From Brachyspira sp949287565 (GTDB lineage Bacteria; Spirochaetota; Brachyspiria; Brachyspirales; Brachyspiraceae): a stretch of DNA of 10,739 bases. The notes beneath the pieces are model-generated. The model searched no databases. It saw nothing but the letters and a program-made list of their open reading frames with translations, and was not told where the DNA came from. Position numbers and translations under genes: made by a program. Where the stretch lies: the NCBI RefSeq assembly GCF_036997615.1, contig NZ_JAWLQA010000069.1; one strand, 5' to 3'. Positions 1 to 6,413 of this stretch are shown in pieces. How positions within the stretch are numbered: the stretch's first letter is position 1; the number at the start of each line of letters is the position of its first letter.

Positions 1-1
1 G

Positions 2-20
2 TTTAGAGTTTACTCCTAAA
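2..20 (-). promoter_or_regulatory. Small 5'-leader hairpin covering a Shine-Dalgarno-like AGGAG
   Basis: Just downstream of the predicted start of transcription, the minus strand can fold TTTAG against CTAAA, with a one-base bulge and three further pairs. The AGGAG (13-17) lies within the stem. It could shield the ribosome site or stabilise the 5' end of the mRNA. It is short and A/T-rich and sits at the window edge, so this may be chance. Confidence 0.3.
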
Positions 21-31
21 TCTATTTTAAT

Positions 32-60
32 ATTATATCATAAAAAATAGATTTTGTCAA
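32..60 (-). promoter_or_regulatory. Perfect-consensus sigma-70 promoter for a gene beyond the left edge
   Basis: On the minus strand a TTGACA box (55-60) and a TATAAT box (32-37) are separated by exactly 17 bp, a full match to the vegetative sigma-70 consensus. Transcription would start near position 25 and leave the window to the left. The promoter lies 45 bp after the stop of the small ankyrin gene. An AGGAG sequence at 13-17 follows, but no start codon appears before the window ends. The downstream gene is therefore unseen, and could encode a protein or an RNA. Confidence 0.8.
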
Positions 61-104
61 ATTATTAAAAAAACAAATGATTATCAATTTAAACAAATAT
101 ATTA

Positions 105-851
105 TTATCTTATGGCACCATATTTAATTAAAATTTCAGCCATTTTATAATTTTTATTTTCTTCCGACATAGTTAAAGCTGTTTTATTATAATTATTTCT
201 TTTATTTACATCCGCCCCATTTTCTATTAATATTTCAACTAATTCTCTATAGTCCAATATAGCCGCATACATCAAAGCACTATAACCATGAATATCTTGA
301 ATATTAACATCAGTACCCAAAGCAATAAAAGTTTTAACCATATCAATATTAGCCTTATTTAAAATATTATACATCAAAGCTGTTTTACCATCTAAATTCT
401 GTGCATTCATATTTGCCCCTGATTCAGCAAGCAATTTTATAATATTTACATCTCTGCTTGAAGCATACATCAAAGGTGTAGATTTATAATTATCTGTAAG
501 ATTAACATCAGCATTGTACCATATAAGCATTTGTATCATATCAAAATCACAAGTACTGCTTGCATATATTAAAGCAGTTTTTCCGCTGTCATTTTGCATA
601 TTGGGATTTGCATTGTTTTTTAGCAATAACTCTAATATGTAAATATCTTTATTAAATACAGCATGCATCAAAGGAGTAACACCGTATCTATCTTGAACAT
701 TAATATTAACATCTTTTTTATTAAGTATATTTCTAATTGACATAATATCAGATTTTTCAGCTGCCATAATTAAATCATTTTCTTTTTGAGTAAATGAATA
801 AATAATATTGCAGCAGAGGCTGATAAATATGACAATAAATACAGATTTCAT
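105..851 (-). CDS. Exported ankyrin-repeat protein A (248 aa)
   Basis: This is a predicted exported protein made almost wholly of ankyrin repeats, a fold that binds other proteins; its partner is unknown. Residues 1-19 form a signal peptide (Lys2, a hydrophobic run, a likely cut after Ser19); the cysteines at 13-14 do not form a good lipobox. A cap repeat (about 24-56) is followed by repeats at about 57-89, 90-122, 123-154, 155-188, 189-221 and 222-248. These have the usual TPLM/TALM-YA, LL and GA-(D/N)-VN positions; the fourth (123-154) is one residue short. The last repeat ends in ILIKYGAIR and serves as the C-cap. The ATG at 851 is chosen because it begins the signal peptide. There is no Shine-Dalgarno before it. 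The gene stands alone, after the flavoprotein terminator. It lacks the insertion that marks proteins B and C, so it is a more distant relative. The family call is firm; the function is unknown. Confidence 0.88.
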   Translation of the reverse strand: MKSVFIVIFISLCCNIIYSFTQKENDLIMAAEKSDIMSIRNILNKKDVNINVQDRYGVTPLMHAVFNKDIYILELLLKNNANPNMQNDSGKTALIYASSTCDFDMIQMLIWYNADVNLTDNYKSTPLMYASSRDVNIIKLLAESGANMNAQNLDGKTALMYNILNKANIDMVKTFIALGTDVNIQDIHGYSALMYAAILDYRELVEILIENGADVNKRNNYNKTALTMSEENKNYKMAEILIKYGAIR

Positions 852-859
852 AATTTACA

Positions 860-887
860 ATTCTATTACTAAATAAAAATATATCAA
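860..887 (-). promoter_or_regulatory. Possible promoter of ankyrin A giving a nearly leaderless mRNA
   Basis: TTGATA (882-887) and TAGAAT (860-865) are spaced by 16 bp, between the flavoprotein terminator and the ankyrin A start. The -10 box ends only 8 bp before the ATG, so the transcript would begin within a few bases of the start codon. This would agree with the absence of a Shine-Dalgarno sequence. In such A/T-rich DNA a match of this quality can arise by chance. Confidence 0.35.
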
Positions 888-913
888 CTATTAAATTTAA
901 TAATAATACAAAT

Positions 914-948
914 AAAAAAAGTCTGACTATGACTAAACATAATCAGAC
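914..948 (-). terminator. Rho-independent terminator after the flavoprotein gene
   Basis: On the minus strand an 11-bp stem (GTCTGATTATG paired with CATAGTCAGAC, one G-U pair; 921-948) with a 6-base loop is followed directly by seven T residues (914-920). It begins about 30 bp after the flavoprotein stop codon and ends before the ankyrin A promoter region, so the two genes appear to be separate transcription units. Confidence 0.9.
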
Positions 949-978
949 CTCAAATTAAATAAAAAATATTAATGATTA

Positions 979-2013
979 TTATCTTTTGGCTTGTTCATAT
1001 TGTTTAGGGAATGGTACATCAATACCTAAAGTTCTAGCAGCCTGTAATGCCCAATATGGATTTCTTAATAATTCTCTTCCGATATATACAGCATCAGCAG
1101 CTCCATTTCTTACTATCATATTAGCCATTTTAGGATCAGTTATTAATCCTCCGCCAATACAAGGAACTTTCATATATTGTTTTAATTCACGGCAGAATGG
1201 AATTTGATATCCTTCATAAGGAATGATTTTTCCATCAGCAGTAACAGCACCTGTACTAACATTTATAGAATCGAATAAACCTTCTGCTTCTAATGGCTTT
1301 AACATATCTGCAAAATCTTTTACTGTGTTTCCGCCTTCTTTCCAATCATAAGAAGATATTCTTATTTGTATAGGATAATCCTTACCTACTGCTTCTTTAC
1401 CTTTTCTTAAAATCTCTTCTAAAATTTTAGCTCTATTCTTACCATATTCATCAGTTCTCTTATTTGATAATGGTGATAAGAATGTAGAAATCAAATAACC
1501 ATGAGCAGCATGAACTTCTATCATATCAAAGCCTGCTTTTTTAGCTCTTACAAATGCTTTAACAAATGCATCAACAACTTCATTAATATCATCTTTAGTC
1601 ATTTCAACAGGAGTTCTATATTTATCATTAAATGCTTCAGCTGTAGGAGCATAAATTTTATCAATTTTCACAGATTCGCATTTTCTTCCAGCATGGTTTA
1701 TTTGTATACCAGCAGAAGCACCATTGCTTTTAATAGCATTTACTAACTTAGATAAACCGTCAATATATTTATCGTCCCATATACCTAAATCTCCGTCTGT
1801 TATAGAACTTACATAAGGAAGTACTCCAGTAGCTTCAACTATAACTAAACCTGTTCCGCCTATAGCTCTTGTAGCATAATGCTGAATATACCAATCATTA
1901 ACATATCCGTCCTCTGCAGAATACATACACATTGGAGGCATTACTACACGGTTTTTTATTTCAAGGCTGCCTATTTTCAAAGGTGTAAAAAGATTACTTT
2001 TTTCTGGTTTCAT
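979..2013 (-). CDS. NADH:flavin oxidoreductase, YqjM/NamA-like Old Yellow Enzyme
   Basis: This is an FMN-dependent ene-reductase, a single TIM barrel of 344 residues (YqjM is about 338), presumably cytosolic. From family knowledge, such enzymes use NAD(P)H to reduce activated C=C bonds, nitro compounds and other electrophiles; the natural substrate is unknown. PPMCMYSA carries Cys29 and Tyr31, the pair typical of the YqjM class. NHAGRK is at 106-111, EVHAAHGYL holds the substrate-binding pair His168/His171, and GGG (287-289) and IGRELLRNP (311-319) form the phosphate/FMN region. Two oddities: the GGSxENR loop after DEY is shortened to GKNR (191-194), and the C-terminal QYERGW of YqjM becomes QYEQAKR, so the arginine finger is not in its usual place. 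The ATG at 2013 has AGGAG 7 bp upstream (2021-2025). The gene has its own promoter and terminator. I am sure of the family but less so of NamA orthology, so no symbol is given. Confidence 0.93.
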   Translation of the reverse strand: MKPEKSNLFTPLKIGSLEIKNRVVMPPMCMYSAEDGYVNDWYIQHYATRAIGGTGLVIVEATGVLPYVSSITDGDLGIWDDKYIDGLSKLVNAIKSNGASAGIQINHAGRKCESVKIDKIYAPTAEAFNDKYRTPVEMTKDDINEVVDAFVKAFVRAKKAGFDMIEVHAAHGYLISTFLSPLSNKRTDEYGKNRAKILEEILRKGKEAVGKDYPIQIRISSYDWKEGGNTVKDFADMLKPLEAEGLFDSINVSTGAVTADGKIIPYEGYQIPFCRELKQYMKVPCIGGGLITDPKMANMIVRNGAADAVYIGRELLRNPYWALQAARTLGIDVPFPKQYEQAKR

Positions 2014-2050
2014 AAAATAACTCCTAATTTAAATATTTAATATTTCCTCT

Positions 2051-2066
2051 TATATAGTACTATATA
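2051..2066. repeat. 16-bp perfect palindrome at the predicted transcription start (possible operator)
   Basis: TATATAGTACTATATA reads the same on both strands. It ends at the -10 box of the flavoprotein promoter and spans the predicted +1, a classic repressor position. The segment is also an imperfect direct repeat, TATATAGTAC/TATATAGTAT (2051-2070). Flavoenzymes of this family are often controlled by TetR- or MarR-type regulators that bind palindromes, but no regulator gene is in the window, so the operator role is inference. Confidence 0.45.
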
Positions 2067-2094
2067 GTATATAATAATTTTCATTATATTTCAA
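2066..2094 (-). promoter_or_regulatory. Sigma-70-type promoter of the flavoprotein gene
   Basis: TTGAAA (2089-2094) and TATACT (2066-2071) are separated by 17 bp on the minus strand. Transcription would start near 2059 and give a leader of about 45 bases containing the AGGAG ribosome site. The spacing and the position ahead of a gene with its own terminator support the call. Confidence 0.65.
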
Positions 2095-2180
2095 TTTCAC
2101 AATATAATAATTCATAGTTATATTATCTTTAATTAAATGTGATTAAGTACAATAAGAGATTTAATATACATTTTATACAT

Positions 2181-4835
2181 TTATTTTTTTAATAGATCTG
2201 AAGCTATTAGTCCTGCATTGTTTTTTATATCAGTTTTTGCTCCGCTTTTTATAAGAAGCTCTATAGTAGTGGCATATCCTTTTTCATTAGCATAATGCAA
2301 AGGAGTATTTCCATCATTATCCTGTGCATTGATGCTTAAAAAAGTATTAGATAAATAATATGATATAGCACTATTATTACCGTACATAGCAGCAAAATGC
2401 ATAACAGTTCTTCCGCTTAAAGATTTTTCTCTAGTTAAGCTTGAATCCTTTGAAAGTAAAAAATGTATCATATCAGGTGAAGAAAATGCTGATGCATAAA
2501 ATAAACTGCAGTAACCATTATAATCTTTTTTCCTCATATCAGCACCGCTTTCTATAAGCAAGTTTACAGCATTGGTATTGCCTTTAAATATTGCATATTG
2601 TAAAGGAGTTGTACCATTAAACAATACTTCCCCGCTGAAATTTTCACCTTTCACAGAATAAACATTTGTATAATTATTAAGAGGCATTTCTATATCTATA
2701 ACATTACTATAACTCAAAAGTGCCTTCATCGCCTCTAATTGATCATAATTAATAGCATAAAGTAAAGGAGTAAATCCTTCTTCATTTCTTGAATTTATAT
2801 CTATACCATCTGAAATAGCTTTTAAAATATCCTCAATATTACCATTATATATCGCATCAAATAAAGGCTTGCTTGCTTCATATATATGAGAATAATCATC
2901 ATCCGCATCAGGCTCTACATAATCATCATTATTATCATCAAAGGTTTCATCATCGCTATACTCGTATATTAAATCATCAGCAAAATTATTAATCTGCATC
3001 ACTTTAACTTCATCAAGTATGTTATCATTATACTGCATATTATAATATGAATTTGTTAATATAGTATTATTATTTGTATCATTCATACTATTAAAATTAG
3101 TATTTCCATATAAATCATTATTTGCTTTGCTATTATTTAATTTTTCATTAGTATAAAAATTACTATAAGAACCATCATTTATATTAATATCATTTGTTAT
3201 AATGTTATTAGTTATGATCTCATTAGTAATGCTATTATTTGTATTTATACTATTACTTATAATACTCTCTATACTCTCAACACCATCACCATAAAGTAAA
3301 TCAGAAGCAGTTTTTCCATCATAATTTTTTATAGTATAATCAGCACCTTTTAATAATAAAAATCTATATGTATTACTATTATGATTTTTTACAGCCAAAT
3401 GCAAAGGAGTATTGCCATCAATATTTTGTGCATTTATATTAATAGGAGTTCTGTTCATAAGTGCAGTCAAAGTATTAGTATTTCCTAATAATGCTGCATT
3501 ATGTAAAGGAGTATCTCCATATATATCAACAACTCTATAAGAATTACTGCTGTAATTTAGAAGAGTATCAATAACTTCTGCATTTCCATAACTTGCCGCA
3601 TACATTAAAGCATTATTTCCTAAACTGTCTTTTCTATTTATATCTGCTCCAAATCTTAAAAGAGTATTTATTATATTAGTATTGCCTTTAAATATAGCAT
3701 ACTGCAAAGGGCTTGCATTATACAAATATACATAACCTGTGAACTCTGCTATACTTTCATTAAAATATAAATCATCTCTTGGTATAAAACTAGTTTCTAT
3801 ATTAATAATATTTGTATTATCAATTCTATATTTTAAAAGTTCATTAACCATATCATCTTTACCAAGATGTATAGCATAAGTAAGAGGAGTTTCATAAGCT
3901 ATAATTACAGAGTTCATATTAAAGTTAGAATACATCATTATATTTCTTAAGGCATTAGTATCTGATTCTTGAATAGTTCTAATAATAGACATATTTTCTT
4001 CATAAGTATTTGTAAATGAATTATTATTTTCTTCCTGATTATTTTCTAAATCAACAGCAGAACTTCCTCCTGATAAAACATATTCAGGCTTTACTCCATA
4101 ATTATCTCCTATATCCTTATTAGCACCAAGTTTAATAAGAAGATTATATGCCTCTTTTTTTGCATAGTAAGCAGCATAATATAAAGCAGTACATCCGTTT
4201 GAATCTCTGTCATTTATATTCATATTAACATTTTTCACTAAAAAATTTATATTTTCTAAATTGTTAAGAGAAGCAGCATAATGAAGTCCATTAATATTTC
4301 CATTAGATGTTTTATCATTAGCTAATGTTCTATCTTTGACAAGAAGCATTCTTATAATATTACCATTTCCAAAACCGCATGCATATAAAAATACTGAAGT
4401 TCCTTCATTATCTCTGGCTTTAACATCAGCATTTTTATCTATAAGCTGCTTAACTATTCTGGCATTATTTTTGAATATAGCAAACATTAAAGGAGTAGCC
4501 CCTCCTATATTAAAGCTATCGCCTTCATTTTTATTTATATACGGATAATCTGCAAAATCATCAGGAAGTTTAGCTTCAATATTAACATCGCTATATTCAA
4601 GCAATACTCTTACAGCTCTTTCATTATTACATTCAATAGCATACAAAAGAGGAGTTAATCCTTTTTCATTTGTAGCATTTAAATCCATTTTATATCTTAA
4701 AAGATTTTTTAATTGTGATTCATATTTATTTTCTTTTATAGCATTAAAAAATTCCTGCTCTTTTGAAGTTAATGCGAATATATTAAAACTAATAGTAAAA
4801 AGTAATATAATTGATAAAAATCCGTTTCTAATCAT
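2181..4835 (-). CDS. Large exported ankyrin-repeat protein B with three tandem modules (884 aa)
   Basis: This is a predicted exported scaffold of unknown partner. Residues 1-21 are a signal peptide (MIRNG, a hydrophobic run, a cut near Ala21). Three ankyrin modules of about 235 residues follow: 25-255, 281-517 and 653-884. Each has a cap repeat, a TPL-YAI repeat, an insertion of about 20-35 residues ending near (A/T/S)-PL-(Q/M)-(Y/F)-AIFK, then three to four repeats and a cap ending in -LL or -VL. Modules 1 and 2 are joined by a short Asn/Glu-rich linker (256-280). Modules 2 and 3 are joined by a long Asn/Thr-rich then Asp/Glu-rich linker (about 525-652). The ATG at 4835 starts the signal peptide and has AGGGA 9 bp upstream (4845-4849). 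The gene lies 78 bp after ankyrin C and may have its own promoter. No clear terminator follows. No enzymatic domain is seen. Confidence 0.92.
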   Translation of the reverse strand: MIRNGFLSIILLFTISFNIFALTSKEQEFFNAIKENKYESQLKNLLRYKMDLNATNEKGLTPLLYAIECNNERAVRVLLEYSDVNIEAKLPDDFADYPYINKNEGDSFNIGGATPLMFAIFKNNARIVKQLIDKNADVKARDNEGTSVFLYACGFGNGNIIRMLLVKDRTLANDKTSNGNINGLHYAASLNNLENINFLVKNVNMNINDRDSNGCTALYYAAYYAKKEAYNLLIKLGANKDIGDNYGVKPEYVLSGGSSAVDLENNQEENNNSFTNTYEENMSIIRTIQESDTNALRNIMMYSNFNMNSVIIAYETPLTYAIHLGKDDMVNELLKYRIDNTNIINIETSFIPRDDLYFNESIAEFTGYVYLYNASPLQYAIFKGNTNIINTLLRFGADINRKDSLGNNALMYAASYGNAEVIDTLLNYSSNSYRVVDIYGDTPLHNAALLGNTNTLTALMNRTPININAQNIDGNTPLHLAVKNHNSNTYRFLLLKGADYTIKNYDGKTASDLLYGDGVESIESIISNSINTNNSITNEIITNNIITNDININDGSYSNFYTNEKLNNSKANNDLYGNTNFNSMNDTNNNTILTNSYYNMQYNDNILDEVKVMQINNFADDLIYEYSDDETFDDNNDDYVEPDADDDYSHIYEASKPLFDAIYNGNIEDILKAISDGIDINSRNEEGFTPLLYAINYDQLEAMKALLSYSNVIDIEMPLNNYTNVYSVKGENFSGEVLFNGTTPLQYAIFKGNTNAVNLLIESGADMRKKDYNGYCSLFYASAFSSPDMIHFLLSKDSSLTREKSLSGRTVMHFAAMYGNNSAISYYLSNTFLSINAQDNDGNTPLHYANEKGYATTIELLIKSGAKTDIKNNAGLIASDLLKK
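2184..4763 (-). repeat. Three tandem copies of a ~235-residue ankyrin super-module in protein B
   Basis: In protein order, copy 1 is 4071-4763, copy 2 is 3285-3995 and copy 3 is 2184-2879. The copies align from the cap through the long insertion to the final (K/N)-x-(A/P)-x-x-LL cap. Copy 1 is closest to the two copies in ankyrin C, sharing GCTALYYAA, KKEAYNLLIKLGA and KPEYVL. Copies 2 and 3 resemble each other more, sharing SINAQ/NINAQ, DGNTPLH and ASDLL. The copies have diverged, so this is an old duplication at the protein level rather than a DNA repeat. Confidence 0.75.
2880..3263 (-). other. Asn/Thr-rich then acidic low-complexity linker in protein B
   Basis: Residues about 525-652 separate ankyrin modules 2 and 3. 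The first part is Asn/Thr/Ile-rich with a repeating ITN(E/N/D)I pattern (about 536-551). The second part (about 627-648) is packed with Asp and Glu, for example DDNNDDYVEPDADDDY. It is probably disordered. The acidic part could bind divalent cations or a basic partner, but that is inference from composition alone. Confidence 0.75.
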
Positions 4836-4867
4836 AAAAATAATTCCCTAGTAAACATAATTACAAA

Positions 4868-4895
4868 ATTATATAATAATAATTAATTAATGCAA
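4868..4895 (-). promoter_or_regulatory. Possible promoter of ankyrin B
   Basis: TTGCAT (4890-4895) and TATAAT (4868-4873) with a 16-bp spacer lie in the 78-bp gap between ankyrin C and ankyrin B. The -10 box is a full match, but the surrounding DNA is almost all A/T, so chance matches are easy. If real, ankyrin B could be expressed apart from the tyrS-lptD unit. Confidence 0.45.
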
Positions 4896-4913
4896 TATAA
4901 CAAAATTGATAAT

Positions 4914-6374
4914 TTACTGTAAAATATCTGCAGGCTTTAATCCATCATTATTGGCTATATTTTTATCAGCACCTAATCTTAAAAGTAACTTATAGGCTTC
5001 TTTTTTTTTGTTAGCAGCAGCATAATATAAAGCAGTCCAACCATCATCATCTTTGGCATTAATATCCACTTTTAAATTTCTAACTAAGTATTTTATATTA
5101 TCTAAATTATCATATACAACAGCCATATGTAAAGGTGTAACATTATTTTTTGTTTTACTGTTAATAAGACTTTTATTTTTTGATAGAATATTTCTAAGCA
5201 TAGAACTATTTCCAAAAGCAGCTGCATATAAAAATGTAGTCCATCCTTCTTCATCAGTTGCATTCACGCTTGCACCTTTTCTTATAAGTTCATTAACAAT
5301 TCTTGAATCGCCTTTGCTTTTAAATATAGCATAGATAAGAGGAGTTGCATTTCCTATATAAACTGCATCTTCATAGTCCTCTCCCAAATGAGTAAAATAA
5401 CCTTCAGGAAGTTTTGATTCTAAATCTATATTTTTATTTGCTAAAAGTACATTAACAGATCTAATACTATTATTTTTTATAGCTAAATGTAAAGCACTTA
5501 ATCCATAACCATCTTTAGCATTAATATTAGCTCCCCTATTTATTAAAGCTCTTATACTCCTAGAATCATCTTTTTCTATAGCTTTAAATAATTCAATATC
5601 AATCTCTCTTACTTCATTAACCTCATCTTCAATTTTTCTAGTAAGTACAGTTTCAGGAAGAACATTATTATTATCTGCAATATTTGTATCTGCTCCAAGT
5701 ATTATTAATAAATTATAAGTTTCCATACTTTTTGAATGTGCTGCATGATAAAGAGCTGTCCAGCCGTCTATATCTCTAGCATTGATGTCTATATTAGAAT
5801 TAGTACATAAATACATTACAGTTTCAAGATTATTATAATCACAGGCTATATGTAATGGAGTTACATTAAATTCTGTTTTGGTATCAAGTAAAGAGCTGTC
5901 CTTTTCAGCAAGCAATGCTATAGTATTTAAATCAGAAAAAGCTGCAGCATACATAATGCTATTCCAAGTTTTGAAATCTCTAGCTTTCAAATTGGCGCCA
6001 TTATTTATTAAAATTTCAGTTATTTCTCTAGCATTTTTATATATAGAATAAAGTAAAGGAGTAGCGCCGCCTAAATTATTTGGATAATCATCTGGAAGTT
6101 TTGAGTTAAGATTTATATTTTCATTGCTTATAACTGTTCTTACGTATTCAGCATCATAATTATCTATGGCCTCATACAAACTATTATATTTTATATCTAA
6201 ATTATAATCGAATTCATTTATATAATTAACATTGTAATTACTGTTTACAATTTCATTAGTATTATTAGTATATACATTGTCATTTATCATTTCATTAGTA
6301 AATATATAATTATCATTTTCTTGAGAAAAAATGAAAGCACTAAAATAAAACATTATAATAAAAATTTTTTTCAT
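4914..6374 (-). CDS. Exported ankyrin-repeat protein C with two modules (486 aa)
   Basis: This is a predicted exported protein-binding scaffold with no known partner. The ATG at 6374 is chosen because it starts a signal peptide (MKKIF, a hydrophobic run, a cut near Ser17) and has AGAG 9 bp upstream (6384-6387). The frame can extend to a TTG at 6413, but that abuts the lptD stop codon and would add 13 residues before the signal peptide. Residues 18-60 are Asn-rich and probably disordered. Ankyrin module 1 (about 61-245) is one repeat short. Module 2 (about 257-486) is complete. The segment from KTxxNVTPLH to DINA-D-DGWTALY is closely shared by the two modules. A short charged linker (246-256) joins them. 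The gene starts 39 bp after lptD with no terminator between, so it is probably co-transcribed with lptD and tyrS. A run of nine A residues (5001-5009) near the 3' end could slip. Confidence 0.9.
   Translation of the reverse strand: MKKIFIIMFYFSAFIFSQENDNYIFTNEMINDNVYTNNTNEIVNSNYNVNYINEFDYNLDIKYNSLYEAIDNYDAEYVRTVISNENINLNSKLPDDYPNNLGGATPLLYSIYKNAREITEILINNGANLKARDFKTWNSIMYAAAFSDLNTIALLAEKDSSLLDTKTEFNVTPLHIACDYNNLETVMYLCTNSNIDINARDIDGWTALYHAAHSKSMETYNLLIILGADTNIADNNNVLPETVLTRKIEDEVNEVREIDIELFKAIEKDDSRSIRALINRGANINAKDGYGLSALHLAIKNNSIRSVNVLLANKNIDLESKLPEGYFTHLGEDYEDAVYIGNATPLIYAIFKSKGDSRIVNELIRKGASVNATDEEGWTTFLYAAAFGNSSMLRNILSKNKSLINSKTKNNVTPLHMAVVYDNLDNIKYLVRNLKVDINAKDDDGWTALYYAAANKKKEAYKLLLRLGADKNIANNDGLKPADILQ
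4917..6194 (-). repeat. Two tandem copies of the ankyrin super-module in protein C
   Basis: Copy 1 is 5640-6194 and copy 2 is 4917-5606. Both keep the SKLP(D/E) insertion, the (G/N)ATPL restart, the K(S/T)xxNVTPLH repeat and the DGWTALY repeat. Copy 1 lacks one N-terminal repeat and has a shorter insertion. Copy 2 shares a 21-bp identical DNA stretch with module 1 of protein B (5016-5036 and 4170-4190), so the two genes are related by duplication. Confidence 0.75.
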
Positions 6375-6413
6375 AAAAAATAACTCTATATATACAATAA
6401 AATAATTACACAA

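Noticed and set aside
60..100. Terminator after ankyrin A
   Set aside because: A run of seven T follows an A/T-rich inverted sequence (AAATTGAT/ATCATTT), but the loop would be a single base and no G/C-rich stem exists, so it is not convincing.
794..851. Ankyrin A as a lipoprotein
   Set aside because: Two cysteines occur at residues 13-14, but they are preceded by ISL, with no small residue at -1, and lie inside the hydrophobic core. A signal peptidase I cut near Ser19 fits better.
986..1207. Open frame on the plus strand opposite the flavoprotein (73 codons)
   Set aside because: It lies wholly inside the well-supported flavoprotein gene, has no ribosome site, and its protein resembles no family. 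Similar plus-strand frames at 1501-1746, 4336-4548, 5053-5334 and 8884-9102 were rejected for the same reason.
2095..2180. Terminator or small gene after ankyrin B
   Set aside because: The region holds two ATGTATA copies near the stop codon but no G/C stem with a T run and no frame with a ribosome site.
2880..3263. CRISPR-like or satellite repeat array
   Set aside because: The repetitive look comes from Asn/Thr/Ile codons in an open frame; there are no fixed-length repeats with unique spacers.
105..6374. Ankyrin genes as recently acquired foreign or phage DNA
   Set aside because: Their A/T content and codon use match tyrS and lptD by eye, and no integrase, transposase, tRNA or attachment site is seen.
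6375..6413. Upstream TTG start adding 13 residues to ankyrin C
   Set aside because: TTG abuts the lptD stop codon, and the extension would put polar and charged residues before a complete signal peptide. The ATG at 6374 with AGAG upstream is better.
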